From the NCBI GenBank assembly GCA_947482825.1, contig CANKMT010000004.1, positions 1 to 64,000 on the forward strand: a stretch of 64,000 bases of DNA, read 5' to 3'. Origin of the DNA: Betaproteobacteria bacterium (GTDB taxonomy: Bacteria; Pseudomonadota; Gammaproteobacteria; Burkholderiales; SG8-39). Below are positions 32,085-40,341 of this stretch, piece after piece (position 1 is the first letter of the stretch; each line of letters opens with the position of its first letter). Position numbers and translations under genes: made by a program. A model generated the notes under the pieces. It was given only the letters and a program-made list of their open reading frames with translations. It was not told the DNA's origin and searched no databases.

Positions 32085-32963
32085 ATGGCGAATGCAGCAC
32101 TTATGGCCGGCGCAAAGCCGCTGGAGCGATTGAGCGCAGAAGCGGTCGCGCAGTTCACCCGCGAAGGCTTCTACTCCCCGATCCGCGCCCTGTCCGGCGT
32201 CGAGGCGCAGGAAGTGCGCGGCAAGCTCGAAGCTCACGAAAAGAGCGCCGGCGGCCCACTGAAGGGGGCGTTGCGCCACAAGTCCCACCTGCTCTTCACC
32301 TGGCTCTGGGACCTGGTCCACCATCGCGGCATCCTCGATCCGGTCGAAGATCTGCTCGGGCCGAACCTGTTGTGCTGGTCTTCAAGCTTCTTCATCAAGG
32401 AAGCGCACGACCCGGCGTTCGTCTCCTGGCACCAGGACTCGACCTACTGGGGCCTGTCGAAACCCGACATCGTGACTGCCTGGGTGGCGCTCAGCCCGAG
32501 CACGCTCGAGGCCGGCGCGATGCGCGTGCTTCCCCGCACTCATGGCGACCAGATCGCGCACCGCGACACATTCAAGGAAGGCAATCTCCTCACGCGGGGC
32601 CAGGAAGTCATGGTCGATGTCGACGGCTCGAACGCGGTCGACCTCGTGCTCGATCCGGGCGAGATGTCGCTGCACCATGTGCGCCTCATCCACGGGTCCG
32701 AGCCAAATCAGGCAGACGACCGCCGCATCGGGTTTGCAATCCGCTATATCCCGACCTCGATCCGCCAGACCGTCGGCCCGAGGGACAGCGCCACGCTGGT
32801 GCGCGGCATCGACGAGTACCGCCACTTCGACCTCGAAAAGCGCCCTGAGAGCGACCTCTCGCCCGCCGCACTCGCCCAGCACCACGAAATCACCGAGCGG
32901 CAGGCCAGGATCCTGTACGCTGGCACGCCGATCGAGAACTTCGACAAGAAGAAGCTGCAGTAG
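32085..32963 (+). CDS. Phytanoyl-CoA dioxygenase (PhyH) family protein
   Basis: 292 residues. It has the 2-oxoglutarate/iron dioxygenase residues of the PhyH family: WHQDSTYWGL (H-x-D near 114), the distal His in SLHHVRLIHGSEPNQ near 200-205, and the 2-oxoglutarate-binding Arg in RRIGFAIRYIPTS. The N-terminal LSAEAVAQFTREGFYSPI is the typical PhyH opening. An AGGGGAGA ribosome site precedes the ATG. Substrates in bacteria range from ectoine to small halogenated or N-alkyl acids; none is implied here. It is followed after 88 bases by the zinc alcohol dehydrogenase, possibly on the same transcript. Confidence 0.87.
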   Translation: MANAALMAGAKPLERLSAEAVAQFTREGFYSPIRALSGVEAQEVRGKLEAHEKSAGGPLKGALRHKSHLLFTWLWDLVHHRGILDPVEDLLGPNLLCWSSSFFIKEAHDPAFVSWHQDSTYWGLSKPDIVTAWVALSPSTLEAGAMRVLPRTHGDQIAHRDTFKEGNLLTRGQEVMVDVDGSNAVDLVLDPGEMSLHHVRLIHGSEPNQADDRRIGFAIRYIPTSIRQTVGPRDSATLVRGIDEYRHFDLEKRPESDLSPAALAQHHEITERQARILYAGTPIENFDKKKLQ

Positions 32964-33051
32964 GATTCTTCGCGCGGCCGCGCGAGAATCGTCGCCGTGA
33001 GCGACCGGTTCCCGGCGATACTGCGGCGACGAGCACAATTCAGATCCAGAC

Positions 33052-34149
33052 ATGCAATTCCGGGCCGCAGTCCTGCACGAAGTCGGCGCGCCGCTCGCAA
33101 TAGAGCGCGTCACGATGACCGGGTTGCGCCGCGGCGATGTCCTGGTCCGCCTTCGCGCCAGCGGCCTATGCCATACCGACCTCGAAGTGATCCAGGGCAG
33201 CCTCGCCTACCCGATGCCGATCGTGCTCGGGCACGAGGGTGCAGGAATCGTAGAGGCTGTGGGCGAAGGCGTCACGCACGTCGCACCGGGGGACCACGTC
33301 GTGTGCTCGTGGAACCCGCATTGCGGGCACTGCTTCTATTGCGAACGCGACCTGCCGATCCTGTGCGAGCCGTTCATCCGCAACCAGCCTCGGGGGCGCC
33401 TGCTCGACGGCGAATCGCGCTATCGCCTCGGCGGTCAGCCGCTCCACCATTTCTCGGTGGTCTCCTCGCATGCCAAGTACTGCGTGGTGCCGGAGTCCGG
33501 CGCGATCCGTGTGCCGAAGGAAATTCCGTTCGACCGCGCCTGCCTGATCGGCTGCGGCGTGATGACAGGCGTGGGCGCGGTGGCGAGGCTCGCGAAGGTC
33601 GAAGCCGGTTCGAGCGTGGTGGTGATCGGCTGCGGCGCGGTGGGATTGAACGCGGTTCAAGGGGCAGTCATCCAGCGCGCAGGCGCGATCTTCGCCGTGG
33701 ATACCGATCCGGTGAAGCTCGCGATGGCCAAGCAATTCGGCGCGACTCACGGCCTTGCGGCCGGTGCCGAAGCGCTCGCAGAAATCAAGTCCGCCACAGC
33801 CGGGCGCGGCGCCGACTATGTTTTCGAGTGCGCCGGCGTCGACCATACCCTGCAGTTCATGCTCGACGCCCTGCGCCCGGGCGGTCAGGCCGTGATCCTC
33901 GGCAAGACCAACGTCGGCAAGCAAGTCAGCCTGCGCTGGGGTTCAATGATGGGCGAGCGGCGCATCGTGCGCTCCAGCTACGGCGGGGCCCGCCCGCGCC
34001 GCGATTTCCCGTGGCTGGCGCAGCTCTACCTCGACGGCCAGCTCAAGCTCGACGAACTGATCACCCGGCGCCTGAAGCTCGAAGACATCAACGCCGGGTT
34101 CGATGCGATGACGCGCGGCGGGCTGGTGCGCGCGGTGGTGGAGCTGTAG
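33052..34149 (+). CDS. Zinc-dependent alcohol dehydrogenase (class III-like MDR)
   Basis: 365 residues, the length of class III/aryl-alcohol MDR dehydrogenases. Catalytic zinc: CHTDLE near 39 and GHEGAG near 61. Structural zinc: the four-Cys lobe CGHCFYCERDLPILC near 88-102. NAD-binding VIGCGAVGLNAVQGA near 190 with an Asp (AVDTDPVKL) after beta-2, which favours NAD. It oxidises a primary or aryl alcohol, or a glutathione adduct in class III enzymes. No strong ribosome site is seen before the ATG. It probably acts on the product of the neighbouring dioxygenase, a guess from gene order only. Confidence 0.9.
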   Translation: MQFRAAVLHEVGAPLAIERVTMTGLRRGDVLVRLRASGLCHTDLEVIQGSLAYPMPIVLGHEGAGIVEAVGEGVTHVAPGDHVVCSWNPHCGHCFYCERDLPILCEPFIRNQPRGRLLDGESRYRLGGQPLHHFSVVSSHAKYCVVPESGAIRVPKEIPFDRACLIGCGVMTGVGAVARLAKVEAGSSVVVIGCGAVGLNAVQGAVIQRAGAIFAVDTDPVKLAMAKQFGATHGLAAGAEALAEIKSATAGRGADYVFECAGVDHTLQFMLDALRPGGQAVILGKTNVGKQVSLRWGSMMGERRIVRSSYGGARPRRDFPWLAQLYLDGQLKLDELITRRLKLEDINAGFDAMTRGGLVRAVVEL

Positions 34150-34172
34150 AAAATAGTGTCCGTGTCGCATTT

Positions 34173-35159
34173 TCAGTCCAGCGTAATCCCCAGTTCGCGC
34201 GCGAGCGCGATCCACACTGGCTTGATCTCGTTGTTCAGTTTCTCGAACTCCTCCGCCGTCCAAGGTTTTTCCCGCAGGCCGAAATTGGAGTGAATCTGCT
34301 TGACGCGCGGAATGTCCGCCGACTCCTGGTGGATCGCCGAGATGCGGCCCACGATGTCCCTGGATATGCCCGCCGGCGCGAACATGCCGATCCAGCCCTG
34401 GATGACGAAGACCGGCTCCTTGAACCCTTGTTCGACAAACGTCGGCACGTCCGGCAGCCGCGTCGAGCGAACCGCGGTGGGCACCGCGATCGGCCGCGCC
34501 CGGCCAGACTGCAAGTGGGGCGACATTGCGGGGATGCTGCCGACCGCCGACGTGATCTGGCCGGAGGCAAGATCGGCCCACATCGGCGCCTCGCCCTTGT
34601 AATGCACCGCATCGATCTTGGTGCCGTAGAGCTTGTTTATCTGCAAGGCGAGCATGTGCGGATAGGTCCCTGCCGAATAATTGCCCATGGTGACGCGCTC
34701 GCGCCGTGCGAGGTCGATGTACTCGGCCATGGTGTTGACCTTCACGCCCGAGCCCACCGCCAGCGGCAGGTGCCCCGCGTCAAAGCCCGAAACGTAGGCG
34801 AAATCCTTGTCCGGGTCGTAAGGCATCTTTTTGTAAAGGATGCGGTTCTGGTTCATCGTGCTGGAGATCGTGAACAGAAACGTGTAGCCGTCCGGCGCAG
34901 CTTTAGCCACGTCGCCCGCCGCGATCATCGACCCGGCGCCGGGCTTGTTTTCGACGACCACCGGCTGGCCGAGCTTCTGCGACAGCGGCTCGCAGTACGC
35001 GCGCGCGAGGATGTCGGTCAGGCCGCCGGCCGGGAACCCGACCACCACGCGGATCGGTTTTATCGGCCATGCGCCTTGCGCGCCGGCCGGCCATGGAAAC
35101 GTCGAAAGTGCACCGATACCCGCTGCTGCGCGCAGTAGCCTGCGTCGAGTGTCATTCAT
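34173..35159 (-). CDS. Bug family binding protein with probable Tat-type signal
   Basis: 328 residues from MNDTRRRLLRAAAG behind GGGAGGAA; the ORF track start at 35222 lies in the promoter. The signal has consecutive arginines followed by a hydrophobic stretch (RRRLLRAAAGIGAL), suggesting Tat export, unlike most other Bug proteins here. Family segments: VVGFPAGGLTDILARAY, VVENKPGAGSMIAAGDV and APDGYTFLFTIS. It is downstream of a promoter element whose only near match in the window is in front of the selenoprotein-like peroxiredoxin gene. It is the last gene of the 48.6-34.2 kb minus-strand region but separately transcribed. Confidence 0.9.
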   Translation of the reverse strand: MNDTRRRLLRAAAGIGALSTFPWPAGAQGAWPIKPIRVVVGFPAGGLTDILARAYCEPLSQKLGQPVVVENKPGAGSMIAAGDVAKAAPDGYTFLFTISSTMNQNRILYKKMPYDPDKDFAYVSGFDAGHLPLAVGSGVKVNTMAEYIDLARRERVTMGNYSAGTYPHMLALQINKLYGTKIDAVHYKGEAPMWADLASGQITSAVGSIPAMSPHLQSGRARPIAVPTAVRSTRLPDVPTFVEQGFKEPVFVIQGWIGMFAPAGISRDIVGRISAIHQESADIPRVKQIHSNFGLREKPWTAEEFEKLNNEIKPVWIALARELGITLD

Positions 35160-35183
35160 TGCGGTTCCTCCCTCTTGCTCGCT

Positions 35184-35239
35184 AACGTACTGGTACCAGC
35201 ACAAAACTGACAGGATCGTCAATATCTACGCCGACTTTC
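35184..35239 (-). promoter_or_regulatory. Promoter element 1 (shared with 52493-52549)
   Basis: Minus strand: GAAAGTCGGCGTAGATATTGACGATCCTGTCAGTT, with TGTCAG, 17 bases, then TACGTT as the likely -35/-10, and a CTGGTACCAG palindrome in the spacer. About three quarters of the roughly 45 upstream bases match the element before the selenoprotein gene, notably GAAAGTC, GATATTGA and TCCTGTCAGTT. It is about 25-80 bases upstream of the Bug start. Confidence 0.55.
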
Positions 35240-35320
35240 CGATAAAATGTCCTGAAATCTAGTCCGTTTTCGACCATTTTTGAAGCGCACCGCCAAGTGC
35301 CCGTCGAGGCCTATCGCGGT

Positions 35321-36277
35321 TCAGTCCGTGCCCTCGCGATCCAGCCCCCGGTAACGGCACAGCAGCACGAGTGTCTCCACCATCAACGCCGCAGCAAGCG
35401 ATGCCGCCATGCCGTTCACGTCGTGCGGCGGGCTGACCGTATTGACGTCGATCGCCACGATGTTCAGGCCAGCAAGCCCGCGCAGGAATTCGATGCCTTC
35501 GCGAGCGCTCAACCCGCCCCAGCTCGGCGCACAAACGCCGGGCGCGCACGAAGGATCGAAGACATCCATGTCGATGCAAAGGTAGACCGGCCGTCCCTCG
35601 AGCGTCTTGTGCACCTCCCCAAGCACGTCCTTGAATCCCCTTTCCAGCAGCGCATTCAACGGAATCACGGGCCGGTAGCCAAGCGCATGCGTGCGCGGGA
35701 AGCCACCCTGGAAATAGGTGGTGCCGCGCAGGCCGATATGGAACGAGGACTCCGGGTCGATCACGCCCTCGGTGGCCGCGTGATGGAACTGCGTGCCGGT
35801 GTTGTGCTCGTTGCCCGGCACCGGCGCCGTCGTGTCGGTATGCGAGTCGAGGTGCACCGCCGCGAGGCCAGGGTAACGCTTTCCGACCGCGCGCATCTGC
35901 GGCAATGAGATGCTCCCGTCGCCGCCCATCGTGACCGGCACGGTGCCGGCAGCCAGCATGCGGGCCATGGCTGCCTCGATGCGCTCGAACGCGTCGAGGA
36001 TCCGCCCCGGGGTGAGCTTCACGTCGCCGCAGTCGACCAGGCCCAGGCGCTTGGCGGGGCTGAAATCGGCGAGCTCCGGGTTGAAGGGCCGCATGAGCCG
36101 CGACTGCTCGCGGATCGAAAGCGGTCCCTGCCGCGATCCAACGCGGAAGGGATGGATGCCGTAGTCGAAAGGGATGCCGAGGATCGCGGCCTTGGCCGAG
36201 GTCAGGTCATGCGAATAGGGCGCGCCCATGAACGTGAGCGGGCCGCTGCAAAGCGCCTTGAGTCCTTCGTCTTCCAT
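35321..36277 (-). CDS. Ureohydrolase (arginase/agmatinase family) protein with altered metal motif
   Basis: 318 residues. It has the arginase/agmatinase fold motifs LDSHTDT near 145 (D-x-H-x-D) and YLCIDMDVFDPSCAPG near 235 (D-x-D), but the first motif reads TMGGDGSISLPQ where the family has GGDHS. The missing His is normally a manganese ligand. Either the protein uses an altered metal site, as some guanidino-acid or other ureohydrolases may, or it is catalytically changed. Nine bases separate it from the Bug gene upstream, so it is co-transcribed with Bug and probably higBA. Predicted to release urea from a guanidino compound; uncertain. Confidence 0.83.
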   Translation of the reverse strand: MEDEGLKALCSGPLTFMGAPYSHDLTSAKAAILGIPFDYGIHPFRVGSRQGPLSIREQSRLMRPFNPELADFSPAKRLGLVDCGDVKLTPGRILDAFERIEAAMARMLAAGTVPVTMGGDGSISLPQMRAVGKRYPGLAAVHLDSHTDTTAPVPGNEHNTGTQFHHAATEGVIDPESSFHIGLRGTTYFQGGFPRTHALGYRPVIPLNALLERGFKDVLGEVHKTLEGRPVYLCIDMDVFDPSCAPGVCAPSWGGLSAREGIEFLRGLAGLNIVAIDVNTVSPPHDVNGMAASLAAALMVETLVLLCRYRGLDREGTD

Positions 36278-36286
36278 GCTCTTACC

Positions 36287-37261
36287 TCACTCGACTTTGA
36301 CGTTCGCATCGCGGGCGACCTTCGCCCAGCGCTTCGCATAGGTTTCGACCAGTTGCTGGAACTGCTCCGGCGAATTCACGCGCGGCTCGACGCTAAGTCC
36401 GGCGAATTTTTCGCGCACGTCCGGCGCAGCAACTGCTTTTGCGATCTGGGCGTTGAGGGCAAGCACCACGCTGCGGGGCGTGCCCGCGGGCGCGAGAAAG
36501 CCCCACCAATGCTCGACGACCATCTCGGGCGCTCCGCTTTCGACGAAAGTCGGCACCTCGGGCAGCGAGGACAAGCGCGACGGCGAAGTGACCGCAAGCA
36601 CCCGCAGCTTGCCGGAGGACACATGCGGCGCCGCCGAAGCGAGCGTGGAGAACACTGCGTTGACCTGGCCGCCCGCGGCATCGGTAAGCGCCGGCGCCGA
36701 GCCCTTGTACGGCACGTGCACAAGCTTTATGCCGGTGCCGGTTTGCAGCATTTCGATCATCAGGTGCGATGCCGTGCCGTTGCCGCCCGACGCCACGGTA
36801 ACCTGGCCGGGCTTCGCACGCGCGCTCGCAATCAGCTCCGCCAGGGACTTGAACTGCGCGGCATTGGAGTACAGGAACTGTGCAGAGACACCGACGATGG
36901 TGATCGGGGCAAAGTCCCTGATCGGGTCATAGGTAGGCTTCGGCAGCACGCTCGCGTTGACGGTGAAAGGCACGTCGGCAATCAGGATCGTGTACCCGTC
37001 AGGCGCGGCGCGCGCCACCTGCGTGGTGCCGATCATGGTGCCGGCGCCGGGGCGGTTATCGACGATGAAAGGCTGCTTGAAGGCGTCGGCGAGCTTGGCG
37101 GCCAGCAGGCGCCCGATCACGTCCGAACTGCCGCCCGGCGGATACGGCACGATGATCTGCACGGCGTGGGTCGGCCAGGCCTGGGCGAATGCGACCGGGG
37201 GTGCGACGCACAGCGAGGTAGCGAGCAGGACCAATTCCAGGAGGGAAATGCGCGAATTCAT
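36287..37261 (-). CDS. Bug family (TctC-like) periplasmic binding protein coupled to higA
   Basis: 324 residues from MNSRISLLELVLLATSLCVA, a Sec signal cut near AFAQ. The ATG sits in an ATGA overlap with the higA stop, with only weak ribosome-site character (GAACCCGAACG), so its translation probably depends on higA. Family segments: VPYPPGGSSDVIGRLLA, IVDNRPGAGTMIGTTQV and APDGYTILIAD. The gene order antitoxin, binding protein, ureohydrolase is unusual; it suggests either that the HigBA pair inserted into an existing operon or that the catabolic genes use the higBA promoter. Confidence 0.88.
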   Translation of the reverse strand: MNSRISLLELVLLATSLCVAPPVAFAQAWPTHAVQIIVPYPPGGSSDVIGRLLAAKLADAFKQPFIVDNRPGAGTMIGTTQVARAAPDGYTILIADVPFTVNASVLPKPTYDPIRDFAPITIVGVSAQFLYSNAAQFKSLAELIASARAKPGQVTVASGGNGTASHLMIEMLQTGTGIKLVHVPYKGSAPALTDAAGGQVNAVFSTLASAAPHVSSGKLRVLAVTSPSRLSSLPEVPTFVESGAPEMVVEHWWGFLAPAGTPRSVVLALNAQIAKAVAAPDVREKFAGLSVEPRVNSPEQFQQLVETYAKRWAKVARDANVKVE

Positions 37262-37626
37262 TTGCTGTGCCGCGAACCCGAACGGGCGCGATAGGTTGCA
37301 GTGACCTGCCGGGCCACGGCGTGCGCGCCGTCTCGGGCCTCGTTCCACGGCCTTATTTTCGCCAAGACCTTGCCGAGAGTGTCCTTGGCGATTTCACTGT
37401 CGTAGCGAATCTGGCCACGCAGCCAATAACCCTCCGAGAGGCCGAAAAACCGGCACAGGCGAAGATCGGTATCTGCGGTGATGGAGCGCCCTCCGGATAC
37501 GATATCGCTGATGCGCTGAGCCGGTACGCCAATTTCCTTGGCCAGCCGGTACTGCGAAATGCCCATCGGCTTCAGAAACTCTTCTGCCAGGATTTCGCCG
37601 GGAGTAATGGGGGACAGTTTTCGCAT
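37258..37626 (-). CDS. higA: HigA-type antitoxin (XRE helix-turn-helix)
   Basis: 122 residues from ATG at 37626 (a GTG at 37638, right after the higB stop, is an alternative). The helix-turn-helix segment ISQYRLAKEIGVPAQRISDIVSGGRSIT near 25-52 and the family opener LSPITPGEILAEEFLKP are classic HigA. It neutralises the HigB mRNA interferase and represses the higBA promoter. It is longer than the usual 95-105 residues; the C-terminal 20 or so residues (TYRARSGSRHSK) are extra and basic. Its stop overlaps the Bug start. Antitoxin follows toxin, the normal hig order. Confidence 0.9.
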   Translation of the reverse strand: MRKLSPITPGEILAEEFLKPMGISQYRLAKEIGVPAQRISDIVSGGRSITADTDLRLCRFFGLSEGYWLRGQIRYDSEIAKDTLGKVLAKIRPWNEARDGAHAVARQVTATYRARSGSRHSK

Positions 37627-37638
37627 TGCTACTCTCAC

Positions 37639-37917
37639 TCAGTGATAGTCGATGATCTCAACGTCTTCCGGGCCCGCATCGGTCCAACGAAAGCATGCGC
37701 GAAACTGATCGTTGATGCGGATACTGTGCTGGCCTGAACGATCACCTTTCAACCCCTCCAGACGATTGCCGGGCGGGATACGCAAGTCTTCGAGACGTCC
37801 GGCCTGGTTTAGCTGTTCGAGCTTGCGGCGTGCTACGACTTCGATGTTGACGAAGCGGGGAACTCGAATGCGGTTGAACAGGGCTTCAGTGTCGGGGCAT
37901 CTGAAGGACTTGATCAT
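37639..37917 (-). CDS. higB: HigB-type toxin (RelE/ParE superfamily mRNA interferase)
   Basis: 92 residues, the normal HigB length. IKSFRCPDTEALFNRIRVPRF at the start and LKGDRSGQHSIRINDQFRACFRW near 55-77 match the RelE-fold HigB family, including the RINDQFR segment that contributes catalytic basic residues. It cleaves mRNA on translating ribosomes when HigA is lost. It appears intact. Transcribed from the promoter/operator at 37923-37951 and followed by higA after zero to 12 bases. Confidence 0.9.
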   Translation of the reverse strand: MIKSFRCPDTEALFNRIRVPRFVNIEVVARRKLEQLNQAGRLEDLRIPPGNRLEGLKGDRSGQHSIRINDQFRACFRWTDAGPEDVEIIDYH

Positions 37918-37922
37918 ACGCG

Positions 37923-37951
37923 ATAGTCATGCGAGGCGTGACTATTGTCAA
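37923..37951 (-). promoter_or_regulatory. higBA promoter with overlapping HigA operator
   Basis: Minus strand TTGACA, 17 bases, GACTAT, just upstream of higB. A perfect inverted repeat ATAGTCA-N9-TGACTAT covers the -10 and spacer, as expected for an autorepressing antitoxin. The -35 overlaps the stop codon of the upstream isomerase gene. Confidence 0.75.
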
Positions 37952-38802
37952 GCCACTTCGCGTTTCACTCCCAGCCCCTCCAGGATTCCCTTCAGATACC
38001 CCACCGCCCGCGCCGCCGCGGCCGGCCCGTCGGGCACGTAGTCGAACGGCTCCACTGCGATGTCGCCGGTGTAGCCGTGCCTGATCAGCGCGGCAAACAG
38101 CGGCGCGAACTTCTGCTCGCCCTGCCCCGGACCCCGCCGGTTGCGGTCGTTGACCTGCACGTGCGCGATCAGCCCCTTGGGCAGCCAGCGCTCGGCGAGC
38201 CGATCCAGCGGTTCCTTCTCCATCTGCCCGGCCGAGCTGCAGTCGAGCATGCTCTTCAGGGCCGGGTTATCGATGGTGGCGACGATCTGCGCGGCCTCTT
38301 CCAGCGTATTCACCAACGGCGTCTGCTCCGAAGACAAGGGTTCGACGCAATAGGTGACGCCGGCCAGTTGTGCCCGCTCGGCCACCGTGGACCAGCAGGC
38401 CTGTGCTCTCGCGAGCGCGGCCTCGCGCGTGTCGCCGGGATCGATGCGGCGCTGGCCGGGCGAGCCGTGCACGAGATAGCGCCCGCCGAGTTCCGCACAC
38501 AGGTCCACCAGCGAATACATCACATCGAGCGACCTCTTCCTGACCCCGTCGTCCCGCGTGCTGATCGAAAGACCCTCGGGTTTCACCAGCAGCCAGTGCA
38601 GGCCGGTCACCGCAATGCCAGCGTCTTCGGCCGCGCGGCGCGAGGCCGCCACCAGCGCCGTGCTCATGCGGTGCGGTTCCTCGGCAAGCGTATAAGGCGC
38701 GACCTCGAGGCCGTCGTACCCGAGCTTCGCGGCGTATTCGCATTGCTTCGGGAACGGCATCGGCACGATCACTTCATTGCACAGGGCGATTCGCATTGTC
38801 AT
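37948..38802 (-). CDS. Sugar phosphate isomerase/epimerase (TIM barrel)
   Basis: 284 residues from the ATG in an ATGA overlap with tctA; the ORF-track version to 39135 is a shadow of tctA. AP-endonuclease-2-type TIM barrel: YDGLEVAPYTLAEEP near 30 (metal-type Glu), GVTYCVEPLSSEQTPLVNT near 150, MLDCSSAGQMEKEPLD near 185, LIAHVQVNDRNRRGPGQG near 210 and GDIAVEPFDYVPDG near 245. It keeps the typical Glu/Asp/His/Glu metal set and probably epimerises or isomerises a sugar or sugar acid. It is last in the tctCBA operon, so the imported compound is a plausible substrate. Confidence 0.83.
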   Translation of the reverse strand: MTMRIALCNEVIVPMPFPKQCEYAAKLGYDGLEVAPYTLAEEPHRMSTALVAASRRAAEDAGIAVTGLHWLLVKPEGLSISTRDDGVRKRSLDVMYSLVDLCAELGGRYLVHGSPGQRRIDPGDTREAALARAQACWSTVAERAQLAGVTYCVEPLSSEQTPLVNTLEEAAQIVATIDNPALKSMLDCSSAGQMEKEPLDRLAERWLPKGLIAHVQVNDRNRRGPGQGEQKFAPLFAALIRHGYTGDIAVEPFDYVPDGPAAAARAVGYLKGILEGLGVKREVA

Positions 38803-40328
38803 TTTCCGAGCATACCGCGGATCGAAAGCATCAAGGCCTCTCCTGCGGCGCGCACCCGCCGGTTGATCGGCGGCACGTACATCGCAAGCGTGAAGAGCGT
38901 GATGGCTGCAAGCAGAGCGCAGACCGGCCGCGTGAAAAAGGGCGTGAGGTCGCCGTTGGTGATCTGGAGGCCCCTGCGCAGGCTCTTGTCGAGGATGTCG
39001 CCGAGCACCAGGCCCAGCACGAAAGGCGCGATCGGGTAGTTGCACTTCCTCAGCACGAAGCAGGCCAGGCCGATCGCCGCCATGAGCCAGATGTCGAACA
39101 CGCGCGAGGCGATCGCAAAAGCGCCGACGGTGCACATCACGAAGATCACCGGCATGATGATCGAGCGCGGGATGCGGATCACGGCGAGCAACGGCCGCAC
39201 CAGGAACAGGCCGTAAAACAGCATGCCCAGCGTCGCCAGCGTGGTCATCGCCACCACGTCGTACACAAACTGCGGGTGGCTCACCATCAGCATCGGGCCC
39301 GGCTGCACGCCGTGGATGATCATCGCCGCCATGAGCACGGCGGAGGGCGCCGACCCGGGAATCGCCAGCGCGAGCGCCGGGATGATGCCGCCGGGAATCG
39401 ATGCGTTGTCACCCGTCTCGGCCGCCATGAGCCCCTCGATCGAGCCCTTTCCATAGAGCTCCTTCTCCTTGCTTGCGCGGCGCGCAGCGGCGTACGAAGA
39501 CCAGGCCGCCATGTCCTCGCCGACGCCGGGCAGGATACCGATGTACACGCCGATCACGCCGGAGCGCAGGATCGTCTTCCAGTACTTGAGCACGTCGGCG
39601 ATGCGCGGCAGGACCGAATCGACGCTGTTCACCAGCGCCTTCTTCATCGGCTCGGAGAGCACGATGAGGATCTCGCAGAACCCGAAGGCGCCGACCAGTG
39701 CGGGAATCAGCGTGATGCCGCCGGAGAGCTCGGACCAGCCGAAGGTGAAGCGGTCGTGCGCATGGATGCCGTCCTGCCCGATGAGCGTCGCGAACAGGCC
39801 GAGCAGGCCCATCATCCAGCCCTTGAGCGGGTCGGAGCCCGCGATCGAACCCGACATCAACACGCCGAATAACGCCAGCCAGAAAAACTCGAACGCGCCG
39901 AACGAGAGCGCTACCTCGCCGAGCGTGGGCGTGAGCAGCGCGAGGCACACGACGCCGAACAGCGAACCCACGACCGACCCTGTGGTCGCAATTCCCATCG
40001 CTCGCCCCGCCTGGCCTTTCTGCGCCAGCGCGTATCCATCGAGGCAGGCTGCCGCGTTCGCCGCAGTGCCGGGAATGTTGAGCAGGATCGCGGTGCGACT
40101 GCCGCCGTAGATCGTGCCCACATAGGCGCAGATCAGGATCAGGATCGCGTCGTTCGCCGGCAGCTTGATGGTCAGCGTGGTGAGAAGCGCGATGCACAGC
40201 GTCGCCGACAGGCCCGGCATGCAGCCGACCAGCACGCCGACCAGCGTGGCGCCGAGCGTGTAGAGGATCGGCTTGACGGCCATGAAGCCGGCGAACGAAT
40301 GGCCGAGCAGGACCAGGCCGTCAAACAT
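38799..40328 (-). CDS. tctA: Tripartite tricarboxylate transporter large permease TctA
   Basis: 509 residues with about 12 membrane segments, the standard TctA length. GATLVGVLVGCMPGLSATLCIALL near 27-50 and YVGTIYGGSRTAILLNIPGTAANAAACLDG near 70-98 are the two most conserved TctA regions, with GSxTAILxNxPG in near-canonical form. It is the main sodium-coupled channel for a carboxylate delivered by TctC. Gap of 13 bases after tctB and ATGA overlap with the isomerase. This is the only complete TctABC set in the window and could also serve the orphan Bug proteins. Confidence 0.94.
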   Translation of the reverse strand: MFDGLVLLGHSFAGFMAVKPILYTLGATLVGVLVGCMPGLSATLCIALLTTLTIKLPANDAILILICAYVGTIYGGSRTAILLNIPGTAANAAACLDGYALAQKGQAGRAMGIATTGSVVGSLFGVVCLALLTPTLGEVALSFGAFEFFWLALFGVLMSGSIAGSDPLKGWMMGLLGLFATLIGQDGIHAHDRFTFGWSELSGGITLIPALVGAFGFCEILIVLSEPMKKALVNSVDSVLPRIADVLKYWKTILRSGVIGVYIGILPGVGEDMAAWSSYAAARRASKEKELYGKGSIEGLMAAETGDNASIPGGIIPALALAIPGSAPSAVLMAAMIIHGVQPGPMLMVSHPQFVYDVVAMTTLATLGMLFYGLFLVRPLLAVIRIPRSIIMPVIFVMCTVGAFAIASRVFDIWLMAAIGLACFVLRKCNYPIAPFVLGLVLGDILDKSLRRGLQITNGDLTPFFTRPVCALLAAITLFTLAMYVPPINRRVRAAGEALMLSIRGMLGK

Positions 40329-40341
40329 CGATGGCTTTCAT

